Source: DASYFG01 sp036498565 (lineage in GTDB: Bacteria > Bacillota > Bacilli > Lactobacillales > Lactobacillaceae). From it: a stretch of 64,000 nt of DNA. Shown in pieces: positions 1 to 7,831 of this stretch; the first letter of the stretch is position 1, and every line of letters starts with the position of its first letter. The stretch lies in the NCBI GenBank assembly GCA_036498565.1, contig DASYFG010000002.1, forward strand, positions 186,001-250,000. Direction: 5' to 3'. Below the pieces are notes generated by a model. It saw nothing but the letters and a program-made list of their open reading frames with translations, was not told where the DNA came from and did no database searches. The position numbers were made by a program, and so were the translations under genes.

Positions 1-1833
1 GTTAAGGCGACACAAGTAAATGGGCAGATTTTAACGGCTGAGGAAATCTTGGCGCAAGCTCAATTGCGTTTGCAAGCTCGGCAACAAAGTGAACACGTGG
101 CTGAAGCGGCGCCACAAGTGCAAACAACACAACAGCCCGTACAACAACATCAGTGGCAAGCGCCACGTGCTCAAGTGGCGGATGTTGTGGCCCAAGAACC
201 GCCAATCGAAGAAGCACCGCTCAATACGCAAGCGACTTTGGTCAAAGGTTCGGCGTGGTTGTCGGCTGGGAGCATGGTTTCGCGGTTATTGGGTGCGTTG
301 TACATCATTCCGTGGATGGCGATGCTTGGCATGTACGCCAATCGTGGGAATGCTTTGTTTGCCCAAGGGTACACGATTTATGCGATCTTTTTGATGATTG
401 CAACCGCTGGGATTCCGACGGCTATTTCAAAGCTTGTGGCGCAGTTTAATACGATGCAAGAAGGACGCGTGACGCGCCGTTTATTGCGCCAATCCTCACT
501 TTTGGGAATTGTGATGGGGCTTTTGGCCGGTTTGGTGATTTATTTTGGTGCGCCGGTGTTGGCCGGTGGCAACGCCAAACTTGTACCGGTGTTGCATTCT
601 TTGGCACCAGCGGTGGCGTTATTTCCCGTGATGTCGATTTGGCGGGGGTATTTCCAAGGGCATCAATTGATGAACGTATCCGCGCTATCGCAAATTGTTG
701 AGCAAATTGCGCGTGTGGCGTACATGTTGATTGCGGCCGTGGTTGTCTTGCGCATGGACAAAGACAATTGGACGCAAGTCGTTGTACAATCAACGTTTGC
801 AGCCTTTATTGGGGCGATTTTCAGTATGGCGGTTCTCGTTTGGGGCTGGGCAAAGTACGACAAATTCTTTACCAGTCACGTCCGCAACGCGCAAAATAAA
901 TTACGCATTTCAACACGACAATTGTTGCGTGACGTGCTCAAAGAAGCGTGGCCGTTTATCATCATCGGTTCGGCGATTAACTTATTCCAATTGGTTGATC
1001 AATACACGTTCTTTGGCGCGATGAACCATTTTTTCAATTATAGTCAAACGAGTTTGGATAACCAATTCGCGTTGTTTAGCGCCAATCCAAACAAAATTAT
1101 TATGATCATTGTGCCGTTTGCAACAGCGATTGCCGGCACGGCGTTACCGATGCTATCCGGGGCAAATGTGAATCCTAAGTTGGCTGACATTCAACAACAG
1201 TTACGTCAAATGTTTAAATTATTTGCCGTGATTATGGTGCCGAGTGCGCTGGGGATGTTTGCGATTGCCCGACCACTTTACATCACGTTCTATCAAAATT
1301 TGGATCCGATTGCTACGCGCCAAGGCGTGTATTTGTTGCAATATTCTAGCATTATGGCGCTCTTCTTCGCGCTATTTATGTTGATTGCCTTTGCGCTACA
1401 AGGTTTGTCGGACACGCGCATTGTGTTGCGAGCCTTTGGTTTTGGTTTGTTAGTGAAAATTGCCGTGCAAGTGCCGTTGATTTTCTACTTCCAAATGATG
1501 GGACCATTGGTAGCAAGCGTGATTGGCATGATTTTTGCCATCGCGTATATGTTGGACTTCATGCGCCGCACGTACGACGTGTCGTTGGGCGATGTGATTG
1601 AAGATTTAGGCAAATTATTAACCGGTGCGATTGTTATGGCGCTGGTAGCCGGCGGTTTGGCGGCGGGTTTGGCCGCGATTTTGCCAGACACGCAATTCGT
1701 CGCTGCTCTGATTGCGGTTTTGTCCGCTGGCGTGGGCGGCATTGTGACGGCGATGATTTATTTGCGGCTTGGCTACGGCGCAGATGTCTTAGGTTCACGC
1801 GTGAAGCGTTTGCCAAAGTGGTTACGAGGTTAA
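1..1833 (+). CDS. ytgP: MOP-superfamily lipid flippase, YtgP/MurJ-like (5' end outside window)
   Basis: Multi-pass membrane protein of the polysaccharide-synthesis/SpoVB family, related to Bacillus YtgP, which flips lipid II across the membrane for peptidoglycan synthesis. The frame is open from base 1, so the TTG at 49 is not a convincing start and the true start lies upstream. A Gln/Ala-rich hydrophilic N-terminal stretch (about 75 residues) precedes the first conserved segment (VKGSAWLSAGSMVSRLLG), followed by roughly 14 hydrophobic segments. It stops at 1833 and is closed by a terminator. Family assignment is strong. The exact substrate is inferred from YtgP. Confidence 0.85.
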   Translation, partial: VKATQVNGQILTAEEILAQAQLRLQARQQSEHVAEAAPQVQTTQQPVQQHQWQAPRAQVADVVAQEPPIEEAPLNTQATLVKGSAWLSAGSMVSRLLGALYIIPWMAMLGMYANRGNALFAQGYTIYAIFLMIATAGIPTAISKLVAQFNTMQEGRVTRRLLRQSSLLGIVMGLLAGLVIYFGAPVLAGGNAKLVPVLHSLAPAVALFPVMSIWRGYFQGHQLMNVSALSQIVEQIARVAYMLIAAVVVLRMDKDNWTQVVVQSTFAAFIGAIFSMAVLVWGWAKYDKFFTSHVRNAQNKLRISTRQLLRDVLKEAWPFIIIGSAINLFQLVDQYTFFGAMNHFFNYSQTSLDNQFALFSANPNKIIMIIVPFATAIAGTALPMLSGANVNPKLADIQQQLRQMFKLFAVIMVPSALGMFAIARPLYITFYQNLDPIATRQGVYLLQYSSIMALFFALFMLIAFALQGLSDTRIVLRAFGFGLLVKIAVQVPLIFYFQMMGPLVASVIGMIFAIAYMLDFMRRTYDVSLGDVIEDLGKLLTGAIVMALVAGGLAAGLAAILPDTQFVAALIAVLSAGVGGIVTAMIYLRLGYGADVLGSRVKRLPKWLRG

Positions 1834-1859
1834 GGTACGGCAAAAGTCGTACCTTTTTT
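1834..1859 (+). terminator. Rho-independent terminator of the flippase gene
   Basis: GGTACG (1834-1839) pairs with CGTACC (1848-1853), followed by six T. It begins one base after the stop codon. Confidence 0.85.
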
Positions 1860-1867
1860 GCTATAAT
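1859..1867 (+). promoter_or_regulatory. Extended -10 promoter of lemA, leaderless spacing
   Basis: TGC-TATAAT with the hexamer at 1862-1867. Only 6 nt separate it from the lemA ATG (1874), so transcription should start at or next to the A of ATG. No good -35 is visible because the preceding terminator occupies that position. Confidence 0.7.
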
Positions 1868-1873
1868 CAAGGC

Positions 1874-2413
1874 ATGGGAATTTTAGTGACAATTTTAGTG
1901 CTTACCGTGCTTTGGTGGGCGTGGACGTTTAACCGTTTGGTCAGTTGGCAAAAGCGTATTGACGAGGCAGTCAGCCAGTTAGATGTGCAGTTAAAACGGC
2001 GCAATGATTTGCTGCCTAATTTAATCAACGTGACCAAAGCCTACGCGCAATACGAGCAAACGACGCTCGCACAATTAACCGCGCTCCGTAAGCAAACAGG
2101 GCAGGCGGGCTGGAATGCGCCACAAATGGTGCAATTAAGCGTCTTGTTGACGGATTTTTTGGCGCGCGCTGAAGCATATCCAACGTTAAAAGCGGATCAA
2201 CAATTTACCAAGCTCAGTGCCGAATTGCGTTACACCGAGGACAAAATCGCCTACGCGCGCAAACTTTATAACGACACGGTGGCGCGGTACAACACGGTTT
2301 GTCAGCGTTTTCCGGATTTTTTGGTGGCGCAGGTGCATCATTTTGACAAACGAGAATTATTAGTGACAGCGGCAAATGAGCGGGCTGTTCCGGAGGTTGA
2401 CGATGCTCTTTGA
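1874..2413 (+). CDS. lemA: LemA family membrane protein
   Basis: LemA proteins have one N-terminal transmembrane segment and a helical extracytoplasmic domain; their biochemical role is poorly known. The 179-residue product has an N-terminal hydrophobic segment (residues 2-17) and the family block around residues 30-65 (DVQLKRRNDLLPNLINVTKAY). It overlaps the htpX start by 11 nt. The lemA-htpX pairing is a standard arrangement and suggests a shared envelope-quality role. There is no usable SD: the AAGG before ATG is only 1 nt away, and the promoter spacing implies a leaderless mRNA. Confidence 0.93.
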   Translation: MGILVTILVLTVLWWAWTFNRLVSWQKRIDEAVSQLDVQLKRRNDLLPNLINVTKAYAQYEQTTLAQLTALRKQTGQAGWNAPQMVQLSVLLTDFLARAEAYPTLKADQQFTKLSAELRYTEDKIAYARKLYNDTVARYNTVCQRFPDFLVAQVHHFDKRELLVTAANERAVPEVDDAL

Positions 2414-3284
2414 ACAAATTCAACGCAATAAATGGAAAACTTGGCTGTTGCTGGCGGGGTATTTTGGTTTAATTGCCGGCGTTGGCGCGGTGATTGGTCT
2501 GTGGTTTTTTAATAGTGCACAGGCCGGCATGGCGGTGATTGGTTTGGGTGGCTTGATTTATGCGCTGATCATGGTGACGCAAAGTACAAACGTGGTGATG
2601 TCGATGAATAACGCCACGGAAGTGACCGAACAGCAACAGCCCGAACTTTGGCATATCGTTCAAGACATGGCGATGGTCGCTCAAGTGCCGATGCCACGCG
2701 TATTTATCATTGACGATGATTCGCCAAACGCTTTTGCTACGGGAAATTCACCGCAAAATGCGGCGGTGGCTGCGACGACGGGGATTTTACAACGTTTGAA
2801 TCGGGCGGAATTGGAAGGTGTGATGGCGCATGAAATGACGCACGTGCGCAATTATGACGTGCGTTTGGCCACGATTGCATTGGCGTTAAGTTCTGTTGTC
2901 GTGTTTGCCGCGCAGCTGGTACAAAATAATTTGTGGTGGGGCGGCATGACGCGCCGCGATGATGAGCGCCGTGATAGCAATGGTTTGGCGATCATTTTAG
3001 CCGTGGTTGTCGCGCTGGTGGCACCGCTTTTGGCGACGATTGTACAATATGCAATTTCGCGCAATCGAGAATATTTAGCGGATGCCGGCGCAGTTGAATT
3101 AACGCGCAATCCGCAAGGATTGATTTCGGCTTTGCGCAAAATCGCAAACAGCGAACCGATGCAAAACGTGGATGAAAATTCAGCGGCTTTGTATATTGGG
3201 GATCCGATTAAGCGCGAACGTGCTGGTTTGTTTGACACGCATCCGCCGATGAGTGAGCGGATTAAACGTTTGGAGGAGATGTGA
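2403..3284 (+). CDS. htpX: HtpX-like membrane zinc metalloprotease (M48)
   Basis: Membrane-embedded M48 protease that degrades misfolded membrane proteins on the cytoplasmic side. The start at 2403 is chosen because it gives the family N-terminus (MLFEQIQRNKWKTW) and has CGGAGG at 2391-2396; a start at 2376 would add nine non-family residues. Four hydrophobic segments lie near residues 14-35, 42-60, 158-175 and 190-215. The zinc site HEMTH is at 143-147, with the third ligand in NREYLADAGA. 293 residues is normal length. Confidence 0.95.
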   Translation: MLFEQIQRNKWKTWLLLAGYFGLIAGVGAVIGLWFFNSAQAGMAVIGLGGLIYALIMVTQSTNVVMSMNNATEVTEQQQPELWHIVQDMAMVAQVPMPRVFIIDDDSPNAFATGNSPQNAAVAATTGILQRLNRAELEGVMAHEMTHVRNYDVRLATIALALSSVVVFAAQLVQNNLWWGGMTRRDDERRDSNGLAIILAVVVALVAPLLATIVQYAISRNREYLADAGAVELTRNPQGLISALRKIANSEPMQNVDENSAALYIGDPIKRERAGLFDTHPPMSERIKRLEEM

Positions 3285-3778
3285 TGATTGAGATTCGTTT
3301 AGTGGAAATGCGCGATGCTGCGCGCTTGTTAGAGATTGCAAATACTAATCGGGCCAGCTTTCGCCAGTGGTTTGAATGGGTTGATAAAACAACGGAAGTG
3401 GCTCACGAGGAATTTTATATTGCCAATATTGCCAGTCAACCTACTCATCGTGTGTTTGTGATTGAAGTGGATGGCGTGATTGCTGGGACGATTGATTTGC
3501 ATAAAATCGATGCCAATCACCACAGCGCCGAAATTGGCTACTGGCTGGACGCAGATTTTCGAGGCAAAGGTGTGATGAACACCGCATTGACTTTGTTATT
3601 GGACGAAGCACGGGCGTTGGGCTTGCATCGCGTAGCGATTTTGGCGGCAACCACGAATCAAGCAAGCCAAAATGTGGCGCGCCGAGGTGGCTTTGAGCGC
3701 GAAGGGATTTTGCGGGAGATGGCTTTGATTGACGGTCACTACCAAGATATGATGATTTTTAGTCGCATTTTAGCGTAA
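3284..3778 (+). CDS. GNAT acetyltransferase, RimJ/RimL type
   Basis: Predicted acetyl-CoA-dependent N-acetyltransferase of the ribosomal-protein-serine acetyltransferase-like group; the true substrate is unknown. The core acetyl-CoA motif is in the segment ADFRGKGVMNTALTLLLDEA, and the C-terminal part carries the typical N-x-x-S-x-x-V-x-x-x-x-G-F pattern. The ATG at 3284 shares its A with the htpX stop (TGATG) and has GGAGG 8 nt upstream, so it is preferred over GTG 3281. Probably cotranscribed with lemA-htpX. Confidence 0.88.
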   Translation: MIEIRLVEMRDAARLLEIANTNRASFRQWFEWVDKTTEVAHEEFYIANIASQPTHRVFVIEVDGVIAGTIDLHKIDANHHSAEIGYWLDADFRGKGVMNTALTLLLDEARALGLHRVAILAATTNQASQNVARRGGFEREGILREMALIDGHYQDMMIFSRILA

Positions 3779-3803
3779 TCTCGCGGTTTTCGCGAGATTT
3801 TTT
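3778..3803 (+). terminator. Terminator after lemA-htpX-GNAT
   Basis: ATCTCGCG (3778-3785) pairs with CGCGAGAT (3791-3798), followed by a T run. Confidence 0.88.
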
Positions 3804-3805
3804 AG

Positions 3806-3832
3806 TTGTTTTTTGTGAAAATTTGGTATAAT
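3806..3832 (+). promoter_or_regulatory. Promoter of argR
   Basis: Extended -10 TGG-TATAAT (hexamer 3827-3832), with a weak TTGTTT at 3806-3811. The transcript would begin near 3839, only a few bases before AGGAGG (3845-3850), so the structured element forms nearly all of the 5' UTR. Confidence 0.7.
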
Positions 3833-3849
3833 GATGGGTAATTTAGGAG

Positions 3850-3997
3850 GAAACGCGTTGCGAGCTTGGCGAGCTAGAGCTAAGTCATGCGCTGGCAAAA
3901 CCGTTCCGGTCGCTTTGCGACCTACACGATTTAACCAACGCCCAACTTAGCTTACGCTTGCCATACCGGCGAAGCCGGCACCGCTCTGCACGCTCTA
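3850..3997 (+). repeat. Structured interspersed element, copy 1 (argR 5' UTR)
   Basis: Bounded by GAAACGCG and CACGCTCTA. It folds as a three-way junction. P1 is 3855-3865 with 3983-3993 (GCG-U-UGCGAGC against GCUC-U-GCACGC). P2 is GGCGAGC with GCUUGCC, then GCUAAGU with ACUUAGC across a 4-nt internal loop. P3 is GGTCGC-TTT-GCGACC and P4 is CCGGC-GAA-GCCGG. It separates the argR SD (3845-3850) from ATG 4005. Other copies share the fold but not the stem sequences. Confidence 0.85.
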
Positions 3998-4004
3998 AAA
4001 AACT

Positions 4005-4469
4005 ATGGCAAAAAGTGATCGACAAACGCTCTTATTGCAACTGATTGAGGCGCAGGTTGTGAATAATCAGGAGCAATTACAGCAGTTATTAGCTGAAAAT
4101 GGCATTGAGACGACGCAGGCAACGGTGTCACGTGATTTGCGCGAATTGGGAATCGTGCGCACAAAACAACCAAACGGCGTTTTGCGTTATCAAATCACGC
4201 GGCCAGAAGCCAATACGATGTCGCGCATGCGCCAAGCCGTGGAAACTGGTTTGCGCGAATATGCTTTGCAGGTGACGGTGGCCGAATTTATTTTGGTGGT
4301 GCGCACGATTGAAAACAGCGCAAACGCCTTGGCAGCTTTGATTGATGATGCGCAGCTGCCGGGCGTCGTTGGTTCTTTGGCGGGCTTTGACACGATTTTT
4401 GTGACCTGCCAAAATGCGCAAGCTGCGCAAGAATTAGCCGCGGAGTGGCAAGTGCTGCTGGTGGGATAA
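4005..4469 (+). CDS. argR: Arginine-responsive regulator ArgR
   Basis: Hexameric DNA-binding regulator of arginine biosynthesis and catabolism. The 154-residue protein has the N-terminal winged helix (ATVSRDLRELGIVR around residues 38-51) and a C-terminal oligomerisation/arginine-binding domain with the VGSLAGFDTIFV segment. The ATG at 4005 matches the family start, but the nearest SD (AGGAGG, 3845-3850) is 154 nt upstream with a structured element between. A plain linear RBS is therefore absent, which is the odd feature of this gene. Confidence 0.93.
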   Translation: MAKSDRQTLLLQLIEAQVVNNQEQLQQLLAENGIETTQATVSRDLRELGIVRTKQPNGVLRYQITRPEANTMSRMRQAVETGLREYALQVTVAEFILVVRTIENSANALAALIDDAQLPGVVGSLAGFDTIFVTCQNAQAAQELAAEWQVLLVG

Positions 4470-4481
4470 AAAGGGGAATTC

Positions 4482-6563
4482 ATGACGACTTTACGACAAC
4501 GACTCGGGCAAATGTGGGCGCCAATTCGGGCAAAATTGGCGCCAATTTGGCATCGTTATCAATTGACACGCGCGCTGATTTTTATTTTTCTGGCGCTTTT
4601 TATGGCGACCAGCGCCTATTTAACGTACGTGGCCAAAACGGCCAATGTCGGTAATTTAAAAGCGGCGTTGTCCGCAACGACGCAAGTTTTTGATAACAAA
4701 GGCGATAAGGCCGGGGAATTATATTCGCAAAAAGGGACATATGTCAGCTATGACGAGATGTCGCAAAACGTTCGCAACGCGGTTTTGTCGAGTGAAGATC
4801 GGAATTTTTACAAAGAACACGGTTTTTCGATTACCGGTTTAGGCCGCGCGGCGGTTTTGTTTGTTGGAAATAAATTGACGGGCAAAGCCGGAATTTCTGG
4901 TGGTGGCTCAACATTGACTCAACAGCTGGTGAAAAATGCTTATTTGAGCCAAGAACAAACCTTTACGCGTAAAGCCAAAGAATTATTTTTGTCATTAGAA
5001 GTCGAAAAAAACTATTCAAAAAATGACATTCTCACGATGTATTTGAATAACGCGTGGTTCGGGCATGGCGTGTGGGGCGTGGAAGACGCCGCGCAAAAAT
5101 ATTTTGGCGTGCACGCCAGTGAATTGACTGTTGAACAAAGCGCGATGCTGGCGGCCATGTTGCCAAACCCAAGTTTGTACAACCCAATTGATCATCCACA
5201 AGCTGCCAAAACCCAACGTGACATCGTCTTGCAAACAATGGTCACGAACAAAAAAATCACGCAAGCAACTGCTGCAACGGCCAAAGCAACGACTTTGGCG
5301 TTGAACGACACGTATGACGACAGCGGCGATTATCAGTATCCATGGTACTTTGACGCGGTCATCAACGAGGCGATTAACCGTTATGGTTTGACGGAAAACG
5401 ACGTCATGAACCGTGGTTACAAGATTTACACGTCGTTGGATCAGACGGATCAGTCGAATTTGCAGACCGATTATGACAACGATTACTTGTTTAACGGCCA
5501 AACGGCACAAGCGGCCACGATTGAATTAGACGCGAAAACGGGTGGTGTGCGCGCGGTCATTGGTGGTCGTGGCACGCACGTCTTCCGAGGTTTGAACCGC
5601 GCCATTCAGATTCGACGCTCACCCGGATCAACGATTAAGCCGCTGGTTGTCTACACGCCAGCGTTGCAACGCGGTTATAAAATTGACGATGAGTTGCCCA
5701 ACAAGCCAATCAGTTACGGTAAATACACGCCAACCAACGCGTTAGGCGTGGAAACCGATGACGTGCCGATGTACAGCGCTTTGGAGCACTCGTACAATAT
5801 TCCTGCTGTCTATTTGTTGAATAAAATGGGCACGAATGTCGGATATGCGATGGCCAAAAAGTTTGAATTACCGGTTGCCAAAAGCGATAACAACTTGGCT
5901 TTGGCCTTGGGTGGCATGACAAATGGGGTTTCACCTTTGCAAATGGCGCAAGCTTATACCGCTTTTGCTAATGATGGGACGATGAGCGAAGCGCATTTCA
6001 TCACAAAAATCGTTGATGCAACGGGCAAAGTCATCGTTTCAAAGCCATCGACGAAACAAAAGCGCATCATGAGCACGACGGTCGCCGATAACATGACCAG
6101 CATGATGTTGGGCACGTACACCAACGGAACCGGCACATCGGCGGATCCTTACGGGTACACGATTGCCGGTAAAACCGGGACCACCGAAGACGTGACGAAT
6201 TCGGATAACGCCAATTCGTCAACTGACTCGTGGGTGATTGGTTATACCAAAGACGTGGTTGTGGCCAGTTGGATGGGTTATGACAACTCCAAGAAGGGGC
6301 AATATTTACCAATTTATTTGCAAAACACCCTCGGACCGTTGGCCAAAGCCTACATGGAACAGATTTTGCCAAACACGGAAAATACCAATTTCACGGTTGA
6401 AAATCCAAACGCCACGAGTGATGACGCAACATCAAGTGCGTCAAGTTCATCTTCAAGCGATGTTTGGCAACAAATTCAATCCGGTACGCAACAGGCAGTC
6501 GAAGACGCACACGATGCGGCTTCAAAGGCTTGGTCGAAAGTTAAATCTATTTTGGGACGCTAA
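4482..6563 (+). CDS. Class A penicillin-binding protein (GT51 transglycosylase/transpeptidase)
   Basis: Bifunctional peptidoglycan synthase, 693 residues, anchored by a transmembrane segment near residues 31-50. The GT51 domain follows, with the catalytic Glu of SSEDRNFYKEHG at about 105 and GGSTLTQQLVKN at 141-152. The transpeptidase domain has STIK (383-386), SYN (437-439) and KTGT (564-567). The C-terminus is a Ser-rich linker and an amphipathic tail. The start has AAAAGGGG just upstream. It sits 12 nt after argR and may be cotranscribed. PBP1A or PBP2A subclass is not resolved. Confidence 0.95.
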   Translation: MTTLRQRLGQMWAPIRAKLAPIWHRYQLTRALIFIFLALFMATSAYLTYVAKTANVGNLKAALSATTQVFDNKGDKAGELYSQKGTYVSYDEMSQNVRNAVLSSEDRNFYKEHGFSITGLGRAAVLFVGNKLTGKAGISGGGSTLTQQLVKNAYLSQEQTFTRKAKELFLSLEVEKNYSKNDILTMYLNNAWFGHGVWGVEDAAQKYFGVHASELTVEQSAMLAAMLPNPSLYNPIDHPQAAKTQRDIVLQTMVTNKKITQATAATAKATTLALNDTYDDSGDYQYPWYFDAVINEAINRYGLTENDVMNRGYKIYTSLDQTDQSNLQTDYDNDYLFNGQTAQAATIELDAKTGGVRAVIGGRGTHVFRGLNRAIQIRRSPGSTIKPLVVYTPALQRGYKIDDELPNKPISYGKYTPTNALGVETDDVPMYSALEHSYNIPAVYLLNKMGTNVGYAMAKKFELPVAKSDNNLALALGGMTNGVSPLQMAQAYTAFANDGTMSEAHFITKIVDATGKVIVSKPSTKQKRIMSTTVADNMTSMMLGTYTNGTGTSADPYGYTIAGKTGTTEDVTNSDNANSSTDSWVIGYTKDVVVASWMGYDNSKKGQYLPIYLQNTLGPLAKAYMEQILPNTENTNFTVENPNATSDDATSSASSSSSSDVWQQIQSGTQQAVEDAHDAASKAWSKVKSILGR

Positions 6564-6588
6564 AAACTTGCTGATCGCAAGTTTTTTT
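6562..6588 (+). terminator. Terminator after the PBP gene
   Basis: AAAACTTGC and GCAAGTTTT form the stem around a short loop, followed by a T run. Confidence 0.85.
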
Positions 6589-6607
6589 ATTTTGGGCGAG
6601 AAAACAT

Positions 6608-6635
6608 TTGTTCGCCTTTTGAAAGCTGGTATAAT
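6608..6635 (+). promoter_or_regulatory. Promoter of the yhaONM operon
   Basis: TTGTTC (6608-6613), 16-nt spacer, TGG-TATAAT (6630-6635). The ATG at 6656 follows with SD CCGGAGG. Confidence 0.72.
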
Positions 6636-6655
6636 AGTTTTACCGGAGGTTTTTT

Positions 6656-7831
6656 ATGCGATTTATTCATGCCGGCGATGTGCATTTAGGCAACGCCTTT
6701 AGCGGATTGGACACGCGTCATTTTCGCGCCCCTTTACAAAATTTAATTACGCATGCCACGCAGCGCGCTTTTTTGGCGTTGATTGACACCGCAATTGACG
6801 AAGAAGTTGATTTTGTGCTGTTTCCCGGTGATTTGTACAATGCCAGCGCAGCGAATGTTTATGTTGAAAACATTGTGCTAACAGCATTTGAGCGCTTAAA
6901 TGCGGCGGGTATTCCGGTGATTTTGAGTTTCGGAAATCATGATTTTGCCGCTCTTGAACAAACGCGTTTGCCATGGCCTGACAACGTCGAGGTTTTGCCG
7001 CAAACGGTGGCCACTATCCAGTTGACCACCAAAGCCGGCGAGCAGGTGGCATTGAGCGGATTTAGCTACCAAACGCCCCGCCAAGAAGCACGCGTGATTG
7101 CGGAGTTTCCTTTGCACCAAGCACAAGCTGATTGGCACATTGGTTTGTACCACGGCGCTTTGGGCGGTGAAGTTTACGCGCCGTTCACGTTGGCCGAATT
7201 AAACGCCAAAAACTATGATTATTGGGCTTTAGGTCACATTCATATTCGGCAAACATTGCAAGAACAGCCTTTTATCGGCTATTCGGGGAGTTTGCAAGGG
7301 CTCAATCGCAAGGAAAGTGGCGCCAAAGGTTTTTATGTGGTGAGCGATGTGAACGGTCGCTTGGTACCAGAATTTCGAGCGGTGAGTCCCTTGATTTGGG
7401 ATGAAGTAACGTTGAGTTCGGATTATGCGGATGAAACGCAATTGGTCACGGCTGCTCAAAACACCTTAACGACGCCAAATCAGCTGGTAACGTTGCGTTT
7501 GACCGGGGATGTGACGCCCGCGCTTGCGCAAAATATTGCCAGTGGTTTGACAGTACAACGCCTCCAAATAGCACTGCCTGAAACCATTGGCGTCGTCAAA
7601 ATTCAATTAGCGCCGGTGGAAAAGGCGCTTTTGCCGCAAAGTTTTGACGCCCGCGATTGGCAAACGGCCTTAACCCAAACCGTCACCCGCGAGCAAATTC
7701 AGCAATTATTAGGCGCCAAATTGCCGCCATTTGTCTATGATTATTTTGCTGATGAAAGCGTGTTAGACGAACTGAAAACCGCGGTTCAACAACAAATCAC
7801 GGCACTACAAGGAGACCAACATGCAGATTAA
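6656..7831 (+). CDS. yhaO: Metallophosphoesterase/exonuclease YhaO (SbcD-like)
   Basis: Predicted nuclease subunit of an SbcCD/Mre11-Rad50-like complex with YhaN. The calcineurin-type metal motifs are in order: GDVHLG near the N-terminus, FPGDLYN, FGNHDF and ALGHIHI. 391 residues, SD CCGGAGG before 6656. The last 11 nt overlap yhaN, implying translational coupling. Its neighbours yhaN and yhaM reproduce the Bacillus yhaONM order. Confidence 0.92.
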   Translation: MRFIHAGDVHLGNAFSGLDTRHFRAPLQNLITHATQRAFLALIDTAIDEEVDFVLFPGDLYNASAANVYVENIVLTAFERLNAAGIPVILSFGNHDFAALEQTRLPWPDNVEVLPQTVATIQLTTKAGEQVALSGFSYQTPRQEARVIAEFPLHQAQADWHIGLYHGALGGEVYAPFTLAELNAKNYDYWALGHIHIRQTLQEQPFIGYSGSLQGLNRKESGAKGFYVVSDVNGRLVPEFRAVSPLIWDEVTLSSDYADETQLVTAAQNTLTTPNQLVTLRLTGDVTPALAQNIASGLTVQRLQIALPETIGVVKIQLAPVEKALLPQSFDARDWQTALTQTVTREQIQQLLGAKLPPFVYDYFADESVLDELKTAVQQQITALQGDQHAD

